64,000 bases of DNA, from assembly GCF_000226095.1 (NCBI RefSeq), contig NC_016476.1, positions 3,348,001 to 3,412,000 on the forward strand, given 5' to 3'. The stretch's first letter is position 1. Each line of letters starts with the position of its first letter. This DNA is from Thermothelomyces thermophilus ATCC 42464 (lineage: Eukaryota; Ascomycota; Sordariomycetes; Sordariales; Chaetomiaceae). The translations under genes and the position numbers were made by a program. This document shows, piece by piece, positions 22,373 through 33,800 of this stretch. The notes beneath the pieces are model-generated. The model made no database searches. It was not told the DNA's origin and was given only the letters and a program-made list of their open reading frames with translations.

Positions 22373-25284
22373 GCGGCGTCGACAGTGACGGAGTGAGACA
22401 TGCTCACGCATAAACGCCTGAGAGAGACGTTATTGGCGTTGACGGGTGTGGGGGCCGACGAGGGGGACGCCTTACCTGGAGACGGAGGTCGGTCCTCCTC
22501 AATCATCTCTAGTTATAGTTATAGGATGGCACTGCCGACATGCCTGCGCTCCTTTCTTTTTCCCTGTTGTTACTTCTCATTCTTATCGTTATCTTTACGC
22601 TTCCTTCAGTTGTTTCCTTTGCCGAGGGAATGAGGGCTGGGCTAACGGGGGGGAAGGGGCTAGCGTCTTGTCTCCCCTGGGGCCTTGATGAGTTCGAGTT
22701 TGGCAGTTGGACCAGAATCTTGCATTGTTGGGCAAGCGGCTCTGGTTTCTGAAGTACCATTGTTGTGTGATGAAACCCATTGTACACTCCCTCTTCTCGC
22801 CCCCGCCGTCTCGAGTTGTGTGATATCCTCGCACAGACTGTACCAGGCGCTACTGGGAAGCCAAGAACACCTCGTCAGCAGCAGGTCCGCGGCGACAGCT
22901 TATGTGAGGCGTTGAGATACCCCTTATTTATGCGCCGTGTCCTTGGGGGATGCGGAGCACCAGCGAGTCGATGCTTGATGTGGCCTGCATAGATCGCCAC
23001 GAGATCCTACCGGCCAAGGAAAGATTGGGCTCGAGCCAGGGGCCGGCGATCTCGAGTGCAGAACCCATCAATGGTGAAACTGGCGGCGCCGGCGCCGGCA
23101 GCCGTATGGCCATCCCAATGTTTAGTCATACACAACACTGGAGGACCTGGAAGCGATACTGATTGGTGCAAAAGTCGCCAAGGCAACTAATTTTTGGCAG
23201 CTCAGCAGGACAGGGATCATCACTCCTCAGGAGGACTTGCAGGCGGCGGCGATGTGTCCTATTCAGCACCGGGTACGTGGGGGGAAATGCCAGCCCGGGT
23301 CCAGCTGTGTAAGGAGCTGGAATAAGTTTTACCCCGTTACTCCCATTGTACACAAGGCGTATGCAGCACATAAGTTTCGAGGGAATTGCTCGACGCCCTG
23401 CTGCGTGAGGCGATCTTCAAGAGCCGAGGCCGCCCAACATACATACCGGTTAGGGTACTCGGGATGCTGATCATCTCAGAACCCGCCAACAAGATCTGTC
23501 CGTAATCAAGAGCTTCCATGGCTCGGTCTTCAACCGCTGTAGTCTAGCAGGGTCCCGATCTGTTGCGGGAAGTATCCCCGAGCGGTATCCGGACGTAAGC
23601 CTGTGTAGCAGGGAACAATGCGAGAATGGTTCCTCCGCATGCGAGCGCCCCAACCTTGACGGAGCGTACATACATACAGAACATGTACGCTGTAGTCCGT
23701 ACATGTATCACTTTATATATGTACGTATGGCGAAGTTCCTTGGCGCGAGGTGACGATCTGGCATCTTGCGGAAGCGGCGTTCTCTCGGCCCGTTACCGAT
23801 CCGAAAGGCATCGGCGATGCACAGAAGATCAGGTATCCTAGACTGCCCATGTCGGTCAGGATCGCCACGGGCCTGCGGAAGTACGCGACACCGGTCCTCT
23901 CCACGGAGGCGAGAAGTGGTGGTGTAGTGCAGTGTAGTGTATGTACGAGTGTAATGTACGCACATACATACATAACTCCCCTTAGGAAGTATACGAAGTC
24001 CTGTGTGCGAACGGCCAAGCGTCCATTGTCTGAGGCACCAACTGCTCGACGAGACCGGGGAAAGCGGGCCGGGGATGGACTGCACCTTAGTGTACACTAG
24101 GTGTATCGTGGCCGACAGGGTGAGGTGGGGACAGTCGAATCGAGGGTTCGATCTCTCCTGGCCTCGTATCCGCAGCAAATTCCTGGTTTCCGAGTAGGAC
24201 GCAAAGAAATATGTTCTGGAACGAAGAGCATCGGTCGTTGCTACACATGTGGCTCGACGTCGATGTGGGTTGAGCGCAGGTAAACATGGCTTAGATAGGC
24301 AGACATCATTAGTGCTGGTTGCAAACCACGCTAAATAATGTGTGCATTTCGGGGTGTAGGAGTTCTTTTTCTTTCATTGCAGGTCGAAGATCGATAAAGT
24401 TTATAAAGTTGCAGGTGGGGTGGTGAAAGTCACCGGGAGATCGAACCAGTGCAGGGGTCATCCGCCCCAGATCTAGTGTGCGAAGTGCAGGAGGTACGCA
24501 GTAATCCGTATGCATGTTTGTATGCACGTACATACGTACGGAGTATAGTACATTCATACATACATAAATATGTATTTACCTAGGTAGGTAAGCACATACA
24601 TTGCTTACCTATTTGTAGGTGCCTGAAGTGAGAAGGAGGTCTTTCACGTGCTTTCCATTCCAGAAGTACTGCACCTGATCATTGTTCCCTGCCATAGGAA
24701 CCTTACATAGTAATTGTTGACGAGGCGTTCGATGGGGTCCGGCTGTTCTGGATTAACAAGGTACGGAGTCTCCCCACTGCATACGGAATGCTTCGTCGTG
24801 CAACACGCACCGGCCATGCCCCACTCCGCCCACCGTGGCCCACCGACTACTACGTAGTGTAGAGCTCCTTACGGGTGCCCCACAACGGTCGTGAGCTTGG
24901 CCCTGCAATGGACCCCATGATATCCGACGACCACACTGCCCCTCGTCAATGCTCGTCACCGTCTTGGGACTCTTTCATCGCGCGACATCCGCTTGACCGC
25001 AGCCGGGACCCTCTGTGGATGGGGGTCATGTTGCTGCTTTGATTGCACGTTCAACCAGCTGTCTACGACAAGCGACCAGGCTAGCCCCGCATCAGGCCGC
25101 GAGAGCGAGACGCAAGCTACCGAGCCAACCCCTCCTTGTCCTCTGGTGCTCGGCCCTCAACGGCGAGCATTTGACACCGCATCATCGATCCACCGACTGA
25201 TCAGGTAGCTTCACCACTTACCTTGTTGGCCTGCCCAGCAGCATGTTCGGCAAGTTCCGGCATTCCATCTGAAGGATCATAGCC
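22373..25284. other. 2.9 kb gap between the SMP-like gene and VAC14
   Basis: No family-like coding sequence is seen. It is the window's richest stretch in GTAC/CATAC words (23660-23740, 23925-23975, 24490-24570) and includes a perfect 10-bp inverted repeat at 24585-24611. The last ~300 bp should be the VAC14 promoter and leader. Confidence 0.5.
24585..24611. repeat. Perfect inverted repeat, 10-bp arms, 7-nt loop
   Basis: TAGGTAAGCA and TGCTTACCTA are exact reverse complements separated by CATACAT. It lies in a GTAC/CATAC-rich gap far from any coding exon. Confidence 0.85.
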
Positions 25285-28200
25285 ATGGATCCAGCCGTTC
25301 AACGTGCCTTGAACGACAAGCTGTATGACAAGCGCAAGGTTGGCGCTCTTGAGTGCGTACTCCTGCATCTGACTCCGTTTCTTTCCTTACCCCTTTTGTC
25401 GCCCTCTTCTGACTCGGCTTTTCCCTGGATTAGGCTGGAGCGCTTCATCCGCGAGCTCGTCGCCCGGAAGGACTACGTCAAGGTCGAGACCGTACTGAAT
25501 CAGCTCTGCGACGACTTTGCCTATGCAGTCCACCAACCTCACGCACGGAATGGAGGGTTGATAGGTCTGGCCGCTGCCGCCATTGCTTTGGGACCGGTAC
25601 GTCAAGCCTTGACACAGGCTCCCCTTTCCCAAGTCACCAGCCTCTCCGTATTAGTGACTGGTCCCGATACTGGTTGGTGCCCTTGCTTACACCCCGCCTC
25701 CTTGTTTTATTGTGTTACTTCCAGGAGCTTCCAAGATACCTCGAAGTAATTGTACCGCCGGTCCTCGCCTGCTTCACCGACCAAGATGCACGAGTCCGAT
25801 ATTACGCCTGCGAGGCCATGTACAACATTGCCAAGGTCGCAAAGGGCGAGATCTTGATCTACTTTAACCACATCTTTGACGCCCTCTGCAAGGTAAGGCG
25901 CCCTACCTGCAACTTGCCCGCTGCCGCAACATCTAACCACTCTTGCTTCAACATCTAGCTGGGCGCTGACTCTGAGCTATCTGTCAAAAATGGAGCGGAA
26001 TTGCTCGACCGCCTAATCAAAGACATTGTCTCAGAGTCCGCTGCTACATATGTTTCCGTGTTGGAGCAGCCGCCCGCATACGACGAGGACTCCAAGGATG
26101 CGCCTGCCGACTCGGTCGAGCTACCGACCGCATTCTCCCTCAAGCGCTTTATCCCGCTGCTCAGGGACCGCATTTACGCCCTCAACCCCTTTACGAGGAC
26201 TTTCTTGGTTGGCTGGATCACCCTGCTCGACTCCATACCCGACTTGGAGCTCGTCACCTACCTTCCCGACTTCCTCGGTGGGCTCTTGCGCTTCTTAAGT
26301 GACTCCAACCGGGACGTTCACGTCGCCACCCAAGGCTGTCTGGACAAGTTCCTCAACGAGATCAAACGGATCGCCCATGTCAAGAAGGGAATCGTCGAGA
26401 GCAAGAAGTCCAAAGAGGGGAAGCGCAAACGGGTCGACTCGATCGACAGCGAGAGCGTACACCCACAGCTCGAGGAGGGTGAAGACCTGGATTCCGAGAC
26501 TGCAGCTGACGACGACGATCTCGAGAGTGAAGACGACTGGGTTCCCGGTCAGGATGTCCAGATCAATTACAAGGCGATTCTGGAGATTTTGACCGCCACC
26601 ATCGATTCGCCGTTAGGTAAGTAAGGTTTCTGTGCCCGTCTGGTTCCTTGAGCGGCTTCGCTGATCGACACTGCAGAAGAGGACGGCCTGTTGGAGTCTC
26701 TTAGGTGGATTGTCGAGTTTCTCGACATATGTCCGGAGGAAGTGCTCCCATTCACGCCCAAGATACTGGCTCACCTCCTGCCGGCCATGGCTAGCGGCGT
26801 CGAGTCGATTCGCCAGGCGGCCGCGAGGGTGAACACATCGTTGCTGGACTACGTTGTGTCGCTATCTGACGAGGCAGACGTGCCCCCGCCATCACGGATA
26901 CCCGGCCCTCTGTCGCCGCCAGGTGATCGGCAAGACGGCACTACAAGCGCGCGTGCTTCTCTATCTGGCTCCGGCTCAAGAGAGGAGGTGTCAAGTCCCA
27001 CGCCCGCGCAAGCAAGGGCGGCGTCAGGGACACTAACCCCGAGCGTCCCATCAGCTCAGCCTCAGCCGCAGCCGGATCTCGACTACGCCGCTGCGGTTAA
27101 CTCGCTCACGCTCCTGTTTCTCAACGACCACGAGGCTACGCGTGTTGCGGCATTAACTTGGCTGATCATGCTCCACCGTAAGGCGCCGAGGAAAGTGCTC
27201 GCCTTCAATGACGGGACATTTCCGGCGCTGCTCAAGACCTTGTCAGACCCTGCCGAGGCCGTGGTCACCAAGGACCTGCAACTTCTCTCCCAAATCTCGA
27301 GGAACAGCGAGGATGATTACTTCACGAATTTTATGGTCAGCCTCCTGCAGCTCTTTTCGACGGACAGGAAGCTCCTAGAAACGCGGGGGAACCTTATCAT
27401 TCGTCAGCTCTGCACAAGCCTTAGTGCCGAACGTATCTACCGCACCCTGGCTGACTGCATCGAGAAGGAAGAGGATGTTGAGTTTGCTAGCATCATGGTC
27501 CAAAACCTTAATAACAATCTGATTACAGCACCCGAGCTTGCAGAGTTGAGGAAGCGGCTGCGGAATCTTGAGACCAAGGTAAGGCGCTATCCAAACACGT
27601 TTGATCAACCTTTGGCTTTGATGTGGGCTGACCGGTACAGGACGGACAAACGTTCTTCGTGGCTTTGTTCCGGTCGTGGTGCCACAATGCCGTCGCCACC
27701 TTCTCGCTGTGCTTGCTCGCACAGGCATATGAGCAGGCATACAACCTGCTGCAGATATTGTTCGTCCCCTTGTCCACACCGTGGTCCGCCCAGATGCGCT
27801 AATGCTTCTCCTTCAAGTGCGGAGTTGGAGATGACTGTGAATATCCTGATTCAGATCGATAAGCTTGTGCAGCTCCTTGAGTCGCCCGTCTTCACATGTA
27901 CCGTCTCCTGATGCCCTCTCATGGCAAGACCCGATTTGCTGATCTCGAATTCGCAGATCTGAGACTCCAACTCCTTGAGCCCGAGCGATACCCGTATCTG
28001 TACAAATGCCTATACGGCCTCCTGATGCTACTGCCGCAATCATCCGCCTTTGCCGCCCTCAAAAACCGTCTAAATAGCGTCAGCTCGATTGGGTACCTGC
28101 ATATCTCTCCGAGACCGTACGTGTCAATAGCCTCCCCCCCCCCCCCCCCAAAAAAAAACGGTTCCTTTCTTTCCTACTCTCTGAGTTGATTACCTTTCTT

Positions 28201-28631
28201 CGTTTCTTCATTACGATGTTACGGATGACTCACACGTCGGCAGGAACGCTACGACTCCCAATGTGTCCACCTTTGACCGTCCTAACCGCCTCAAGGGCCG
28301 AGAAGAAGGCATCATCCGCTGGGGCGAACTTCTTGAGAAATTTCGCTCCGTACAGGAGCGCGCTCGCAGGCTGCAGCGCACGGGCGGGGGCAGAGATGCA
28401 GATGATCCTGCTGGTGGCGACCTGCGGATCGGAGACGGCCTGACCGGGGACAAGGGACAGGGGCTTGAGGGCGTGGGAGGTGCCCCCGGGAGGGCAACGA
28501 GAGGGTCGGTGCCCGTCGCCAAGGAAGCGCCGCCTGCGAAGCCCGAACCGGTGCCGAAGCCCCGGTCGGGGCTAGGCAGGCAGTTTGGGCGTCTGGGAGG
28601 GGCCGTGTCTGGGCGAGGCAAGCGCGCCTAG
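25285..28631 (+). CDS. vac14: VAC14, scaffold of the PI(3,5)P2 kinase/phosphatase complex
   Basis: Nine exons: 25285-25352, 25434-25596, 25725-25892, 25959-26616, 26677-27578, 27641-27759, 27818-27897, 27957-28116 and 28244-28631. Together they give 2706 nt (901 residues). VAC14 is a HEAT-repeat scaffold on the vacuole/endosome membrane that holds the Fab1 kinase and the Fig4 phosphatase together. The N-terminus ([18 protein letters not shown]) leads into the Fab1-binding HEAT block (about 60-170, with [20 protein letters not shown]). An acidic/basic insertion follows (near residues 300-370), then further HEAT repeats and the Fig4-binding region (about 600-775) with [20 protein letters not shown] and [19 protein letters not shown]. 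The Gly/Pro-rich basic tail is not conserved. Every intron has GT..AG ends and the phases agree. Intron 8 holds a long C-then-A tract. Confidence 0.95.
28134..28158. repeat. Composite homopolymer, about C16A9, inside VAC14 intron 8
   Basis: A run of about 16 C directly followed by about 9 A, within the intron 28117-28243. Confidence 0.8.
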
Positions 28632-29092
28632 TTCCCCTTTGCTCTGCTTCTGGTTCTCGTGTCTCTTTGAAGCGTTGATCTTCGCAATCATGTCCATGCC
28701 GACTCATTTTTCTTTGCTCTCTAACGGCGTCTTTTTCCGGCTCTAGAACGACACGGTCAGCATCGGAAGCGTATCGGTGGCGTACTGATGGAGTGCGACG
28801 ACAATACCCCATCGGGAAGTGAAACGGAGCGGGCGGACAGGATGATTAGCCGGGGAAGGGGCGTTAGGGCTGGGGTGCATGCTTCATCATCGTCCCCGTC
28901 TCTTACTACAAGTACCCTAGACTAATATAGAACGGTAGTGTACTGTACGTACAAGCCTGAATCATGAAATAGTTGTACCATCTTCGTAGTATCTGGTTGG
29001 TTTTTTTTTCCCCGCAACCAACCTAGCCATTTATTACTCTCCTTAAGCTCGTTGGCAACCTTGCTCCAGCCTTTAACCATTCTTTTCACCTC
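28632..29092. other. Gap between convergent VAC14 and HAUS1-like genes
   Basis: About 460 bp holding both 3' ends; nothing else is seen apart from a short T run near 29002. Confidence 0.6.
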
Positions 29093-30160
29093 CTATCTCC
29101 TCGGTTTCCTCGGCGTCTCCCTCTCCACCAAACCCTCAAACACCTCGTCTCTCCTCGCCTCCAGCCGCCGCAACTCTTCCCTCAGCCCCTCCAGCTCTCG
29201 CCTCGCCAGCTCCGTGTCATGCGGCAGGCCGGCGAACGCCCGCACCTGTGCGTCCAGCTCCTCCTTGAGCGACAGCAGCGCCAGGTAGGCTTCCTCCTCC
29301 TCACGCACCTGGGCGAGGCTGGGCGACGGGGCGACACCCCCTTGAGAGCGCGCCAGCGCCGCGGCCTTGTCGCGGAGGGCGGGGATCTGGGACGAGAGGG
29401 ACTTGATCTGGCGCTGGAGGGCGAGGTTCTGGAGGGCGAGCGTCGGCGGCGGGTGGTAACCTGCCCCGCGCGCTGCCGTAGTGCTGCCGGTGGTGGTGGT
29501 GGCGGCGGCGGGATCGGCTGCGTCCCCGTCGCCGTTGCCGTCGCCGTCGCCGTCGTCATCGTCGGGATGGTGATGGCCGGGCGACGGCGGACGGAGCTCG
29601 GCGGCGAGCTGAGATGTGGCGGCGGCTTCCCGGGCAATGTGGGCCGTGAGGGTGCGGATGCGGGAAATGGTTTGCTCGAGAGTGGCGGCGCTGGCGGAGA
29701 GGGAGATGAGTTCGGCGCCGAGGGAGGAGGGGGAGGGGAGGGGGTCGCCGGTCTGGAGGGCGAGGGCGGCTAGGGCGGTGAGCGCTGTCTGGCCCTCGCG
29801 CGGGAGGGAGGCCTCGAGAGCGGTGAGAATGGCCTCGCGGGCGGATTGGAGGGTGGCGGCTGCAGATTGGTTCGCCTCCGCTTGGGTTTGCTGCTGCCGC
29901 TCGTGGGCTCGCAGTTGGTCGAGGGTCTCAGCCTCGAGACGGGCTATGAGAGCGCGCTCCTCGTCAGCTGCTTCATTGGCAGATGCGAGGGCCATCAAGG
30001 CGCGCAGCGTGTCGGCATTGCGCTCAAATGGTGGAGGGCTGCTGCCGGGGAACTTGCGTTGCAGCCAGCTGTCGACGTAGGACCAGTCTTTTGCAGCCGA
30101 GGCGGCAGCGCGGGCAACAGAGGGCGAAAATATGGCTGCGCTGGGCGGTAGGTGTGCCAT
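29093..30160 (-). CDS. HAUS augmin-like complex subunit 1-type coiled-coil protein
   Basis: A single exon, ATG at 30160, 355 residues. The frame stays open upstream, but MAHLPPSAAIFSP at 30160 is the most likely start because sequence beyond it looks like leader. Residues ~10-70 include ARAAASAAKDWSYVDSWLQR, FPGSSPPPFERNADTLRALM and ASANEAADEERALI. These resemble the N-terminus of fungal proteins annotated as HAUS1, a subunit of augmin, which recruits gamma-tubulin complexes to existing spindle microtubules. The rest is heptad-rich coiled coil, with an Asp/Gly run encoded by GTCGCC-type repeats (about 29520-29560) in the middle. The assignment rests on remembered family resemblance, not on an alignment. 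It is divergently paired with the ApsB/Mto1-like gene, another gamma-tubulin recruiter. Confidence 0.65.
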   Translation of the reverse strand: MAHLPPSAAIFSPSVARAAASAAKDWSYVDSWLQRKFPGSSPPPFERNADTLRALMALASANEAADEERALIARLEAETLDQLRAHERQQQTQAEANQSAAATLQSAREAILTALEASLPREGQTALTALAALALQTGDPLPSPSSLGAELISLSASAATLEQTISRIRTLTAHIAREAAATSQLAAELRPPSPGHHHPDDDDGDGDGNGDGDAADPAAATTTTGSTTAARGAGYHPPPTLALQNLALQRQIKSLSSQIPALRDKAAALARSQGGVAPSPSLAQVREEEEAYLALLSLKEELDAQVRAFAGLPHDTELARRELEGLREELRRLEARRDEVFEGLVERETPRKPRR

Positions 30161-30852
30161 TTCAGATGTATCGCACTCCCCACAGGAGAGAGGCAAGATG
30201 TTGTTGTACTGTACAGGTACTGCGTATCGAAGCAAGGGCGAGTTGACCGCTCTAACTTCCAATCTGCGCGTGGCGCGGAAGGTGCTTGGGGAGGTGCTTC
30301 GGGTGTGCTCTAGACGCCCAACTGCGGAACAGAAATCGAGTTGGAGGGAAATTGATGCTCTTGTGTCCTCCTGGTGAGTTCGTTTTGATGTGAGTGGTCT
30401 CGGCACATCTGGAAATTTAGTCTGTGTCTGCGTCGTCCCGCACCGGGGGGACTCAAGTCCATCGGATGCAGTGTGAATGGTGTGTAAGTTGAAACCCTTC
30501 TCGATCCGAACGCCCCACTGGATGAAGCGGCATGCACTCACATGCGCAGGGGTTAGGTAGATGCCAAGACTCTTCGACGTCACTCATGCGAGCTTGTGAT
30601 TGGCAAAGTCGATTCAGAGTAAACAAACCCTGGCCAGGGTGTTTAGAACTCGTCTCTCATTCCGTCCAGACGCGACTTCCCCACACTATATTTCGCCCTC
30701 GATATCCTAACATCTTTGCCCAACAGTACCCAAGAGCATTGCAGCTTGTGTTGAATTTGCTAGGCTGCGCCAGCGGCGGATTATTGCTGCAGCTTGGAGA
30801 CGCCAACTTACCAGGTCTTGATCTTCACGCGTCCCGCGACGTCTGATCCGCG
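30161..30852. promoter_or_regulatory. Shared divergent promoter of the HAUS1-like and ApsB/Mto1-like genes
   Basis: About 690 bp between start codons pointing away from each other. I cannot point to a specific element. Co-regulation of two microtubule-nucleation genes is an attractive inference. Confidence 0.45.
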
Positions 30853-33800
30853 ATGGTGCAACCAGGCGTCGACGGTCTTGACACGCCGCGCACCCACGTG
30901 GGCGACGCGACATATCTCAGTCGCCAACCCGATTTTGACATTTCTCAAGAATTATCCTTCCAGTCGCCCTCAAAAGACGCGAATCTTCTCCAACAGCTCC
31001 GCAATGGCTCCCGACCGAACCTCCGCACCCCGCGCGGGACTCGCGCCCCGTTTAACGATCGTCGGAACCTGCCCGCTGGCCTGGGCGGCCCCGAATTTAC
31101 ACCTCTGCTCAAATCCGCGACTAGGAATAGCGCCCGGCGATATGGCGTTGGCAAAGAGAACGGCCGAGCCACGCCGGGCTTCCTCGCCAGGATCGACGAG
31201 TCCATGACACCCATGCCCGCAGGCGAGACCAGCATGTACGGCGCCTCCCGCAACACCTCGTCTTTCTTGGACAATACGCCTCTTCCCGAGGTGGACAGCA
31301 GTAGCGCCGCGTCCACTCCGCTGGTCATGAAGAGGCGAGAGGGCAAGGGCCCTTTGGAAGACGGGAACCAGCTTTCGCTGCGGGAGCAAGAGAACGTCAT
31401 CGACAAGATCGAGAAGGAGAACTTTGGTCTGAAGCTCAAGATTCACTTCCTGGAAGAAGCGCTGCGGAAAGCCGGCCCCGGTTTCAGCGAGGCCGCCCTC
31501 AAGGAGAACACCGAGCTCAAAGTAGACAAGGTGACCATGCAGCGCGAACTTCAGCGATACAAGAAACACCTTACCTCGGCCGAGAAAGACCTCGAGAATT
31601 ACCGAAATCAGATCCTCGAGATGCAGGAAAAGGCCAAGCGGAAGTATGCCGACGAAGAACAGCGAGCCGAGCTTGAGCGGTTACGGCAGCAGCTCGAGGA
31701 GAAGGACGCGGAAATCGACGACCTGAACCGCCAGCTGGAGGAACGGGACAATGATGAGGACAAGGTGGAGAGACTCCAGGACGAGATTGGCGACCTCGAG
31801 GCGGACCTTCGGCGCAAAGACGACTTGATCACCCAACACGAAGATGAGATAGAGGAGCTCAGGGAGAAAGTCGACGATGCCGAAGAGCGGCTCAAAGATA
31901 CGCAACGGCGTATGCTGGAGCTGGAGGAAAAGGCTCAGGATGGGGACCGTCTCCGCGAGGCAAGGGAAACAATTGAGGACCTGGAAACCAGCGTGCGGCG
32001 TTTTGAGCAGCAAATGGAGGATATGAGGGAGAAGTTCCAGGACGCGATATCACAGAAGGACCGTGCCGAGGCAGATCTGGAGGAACTACAAGAGGAAATG
32101 GCCAACAAGTCACTCGTCACCAAGGGTCTCTCCCGCCAAGTCGAGGAGAAGGTTGCGCGTCTGCAATCCGAGGTCGATAAGGCTCGCCAGGAATGCTTGT
32201 CCCTGGAGGAAGAGCGTTCCGCGCAACAAAAGGAGATGGAGGGCTTGAGGATCAAGCTCAGAGAGGCCCGCGAGGAACGCGACTCTTCGGAGCGCATTCG
32301 GCTTGCTCTAGAAGCTAGACTGGACGACGAGCAGGGGTCTTGGCAAAGAGAGTTGGAGGAGACGAAGCGTCAGCTCAAGGAGGCGAGGCAAGAGCGCGAC
32401 TCGGCCGAGCACATCCGCTTGACGCTGGAATCCAAGCTCGAGCAAGCGCAGGCTGACCTCCGCATGCGGAATGATGAGAAGGCGCTCCTTCAGACCCGCC
32501 ATGACGCCCTGACCAGCGAGTCGACCTCTCTGCAGCGGGAGGTTTCCAGACTCAAGCAGACAGTCGCCGAGCTCGAGGAGAGCCTGGAACAAGAACGCCA
32601 GCATGCCTTGAGTATTGAGCAGGATATCCGCAACCAATTCCGCAGTGAGATTGACCGACTGAACGACGAGATTTCGGATCTGCAAGCCGAGTGTCGCGAG
32701 AAGGATAATCTCTACGATAACGACAGCGAAAAGTGGGAGGCCGAGCGTCACAATCTCGAGGCCGAACGGGACCGTGCCGAGGAACGAGCCGCCGGCCTCC
32801 AGCGGACAATCGACAAGCTGCGGGATGCCGAGGGCGCCTTGTCGAGCAAAGAGGCAAAACTCCAAGAAGCCCTCAAGAGCGAGGCAGAACGGCATAAGAA
32901 GGATGAGTCGATCTTGCAGGCCCAGATTGACCGACTCCAACAGGACCTGAGCTCTAGGCAAGACATGTTGGAGGATCTCCGGAACGAGCTGTCAGCCGTG
33001 AAGGACGAACTTCGCCAATCCCAGCTGGATTACGAGGCTCAGAGGGAGAAGGTGGAAGCACTCGAAGACGAGGTTGAGATCTTGCAGGCCACCATCGACG
33101 AGGAGTCAGAGAAGGCCCGTTCCGAGCTCGACCGGGCACGACAAGAGTGCGATCAACTCAAACAACAGCTCGCTTCTCTCAATGCCACGGCCGATTCGGC
33201 TCGGGCTTCGTCGGCCGCCTCTCAAGAGTCCGCCAAGCGGACGAACGAGAGCGTGACCCGCCTCCGATCGCAGCTTGCCGAGGCTACCGAGAAGATCACA
33301 AAGCTGACCGAGGAACGCCGAATGCTGCAGGATCGCACCTCAAGCCTGGATGCCGAGCTTCGCTCTGTTCGGGCCTCCCTTGAGGAGACCAAGGCCGAGC
33401 GCAACGAACTCGAAGCAGAGCTTGGCCGGCTCCACGCGCATGGCGAGGACACGGCCAAGCAAGACCAAGAGCGGATCGACCTGCGTGTGGCCAAGACCAA
33501 GTTGGAGGCCGAACTGCGCCGGCTTAGGGAAGAGAACAAAGCCCTGGCCGAGAGGCGACGGGAGGTAGAGGAAGCTCTTGAGAAGGAAATCGAGAAGGCT
33601 GCGGCCGAGGAGGATCGCCTGAACGACGAGGTCCGCGAGCTCCAAGCGCAGCTGAGGCAGACATCGGATAACACCGAGCTTGCATCTCTCCGAAGGACCA
33701 TCCGCGAGCTCGAGCGTCGCGTTCAGGAGTACGAGACGAAGCTAGCCGCGACCCAGTACTCTCAAGCAAACGAAGGCAATAGCGAGCTCTCGCTACTTCA

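Noticed and set aside
24120-24170. GGTTCGATC-type tRNA T-loop look-alike (also on the minus strand near 24430-24440)
   Set aside because: The stems do not pair to five base pairs and no acceptor stem or anticodon arm can be drawn.
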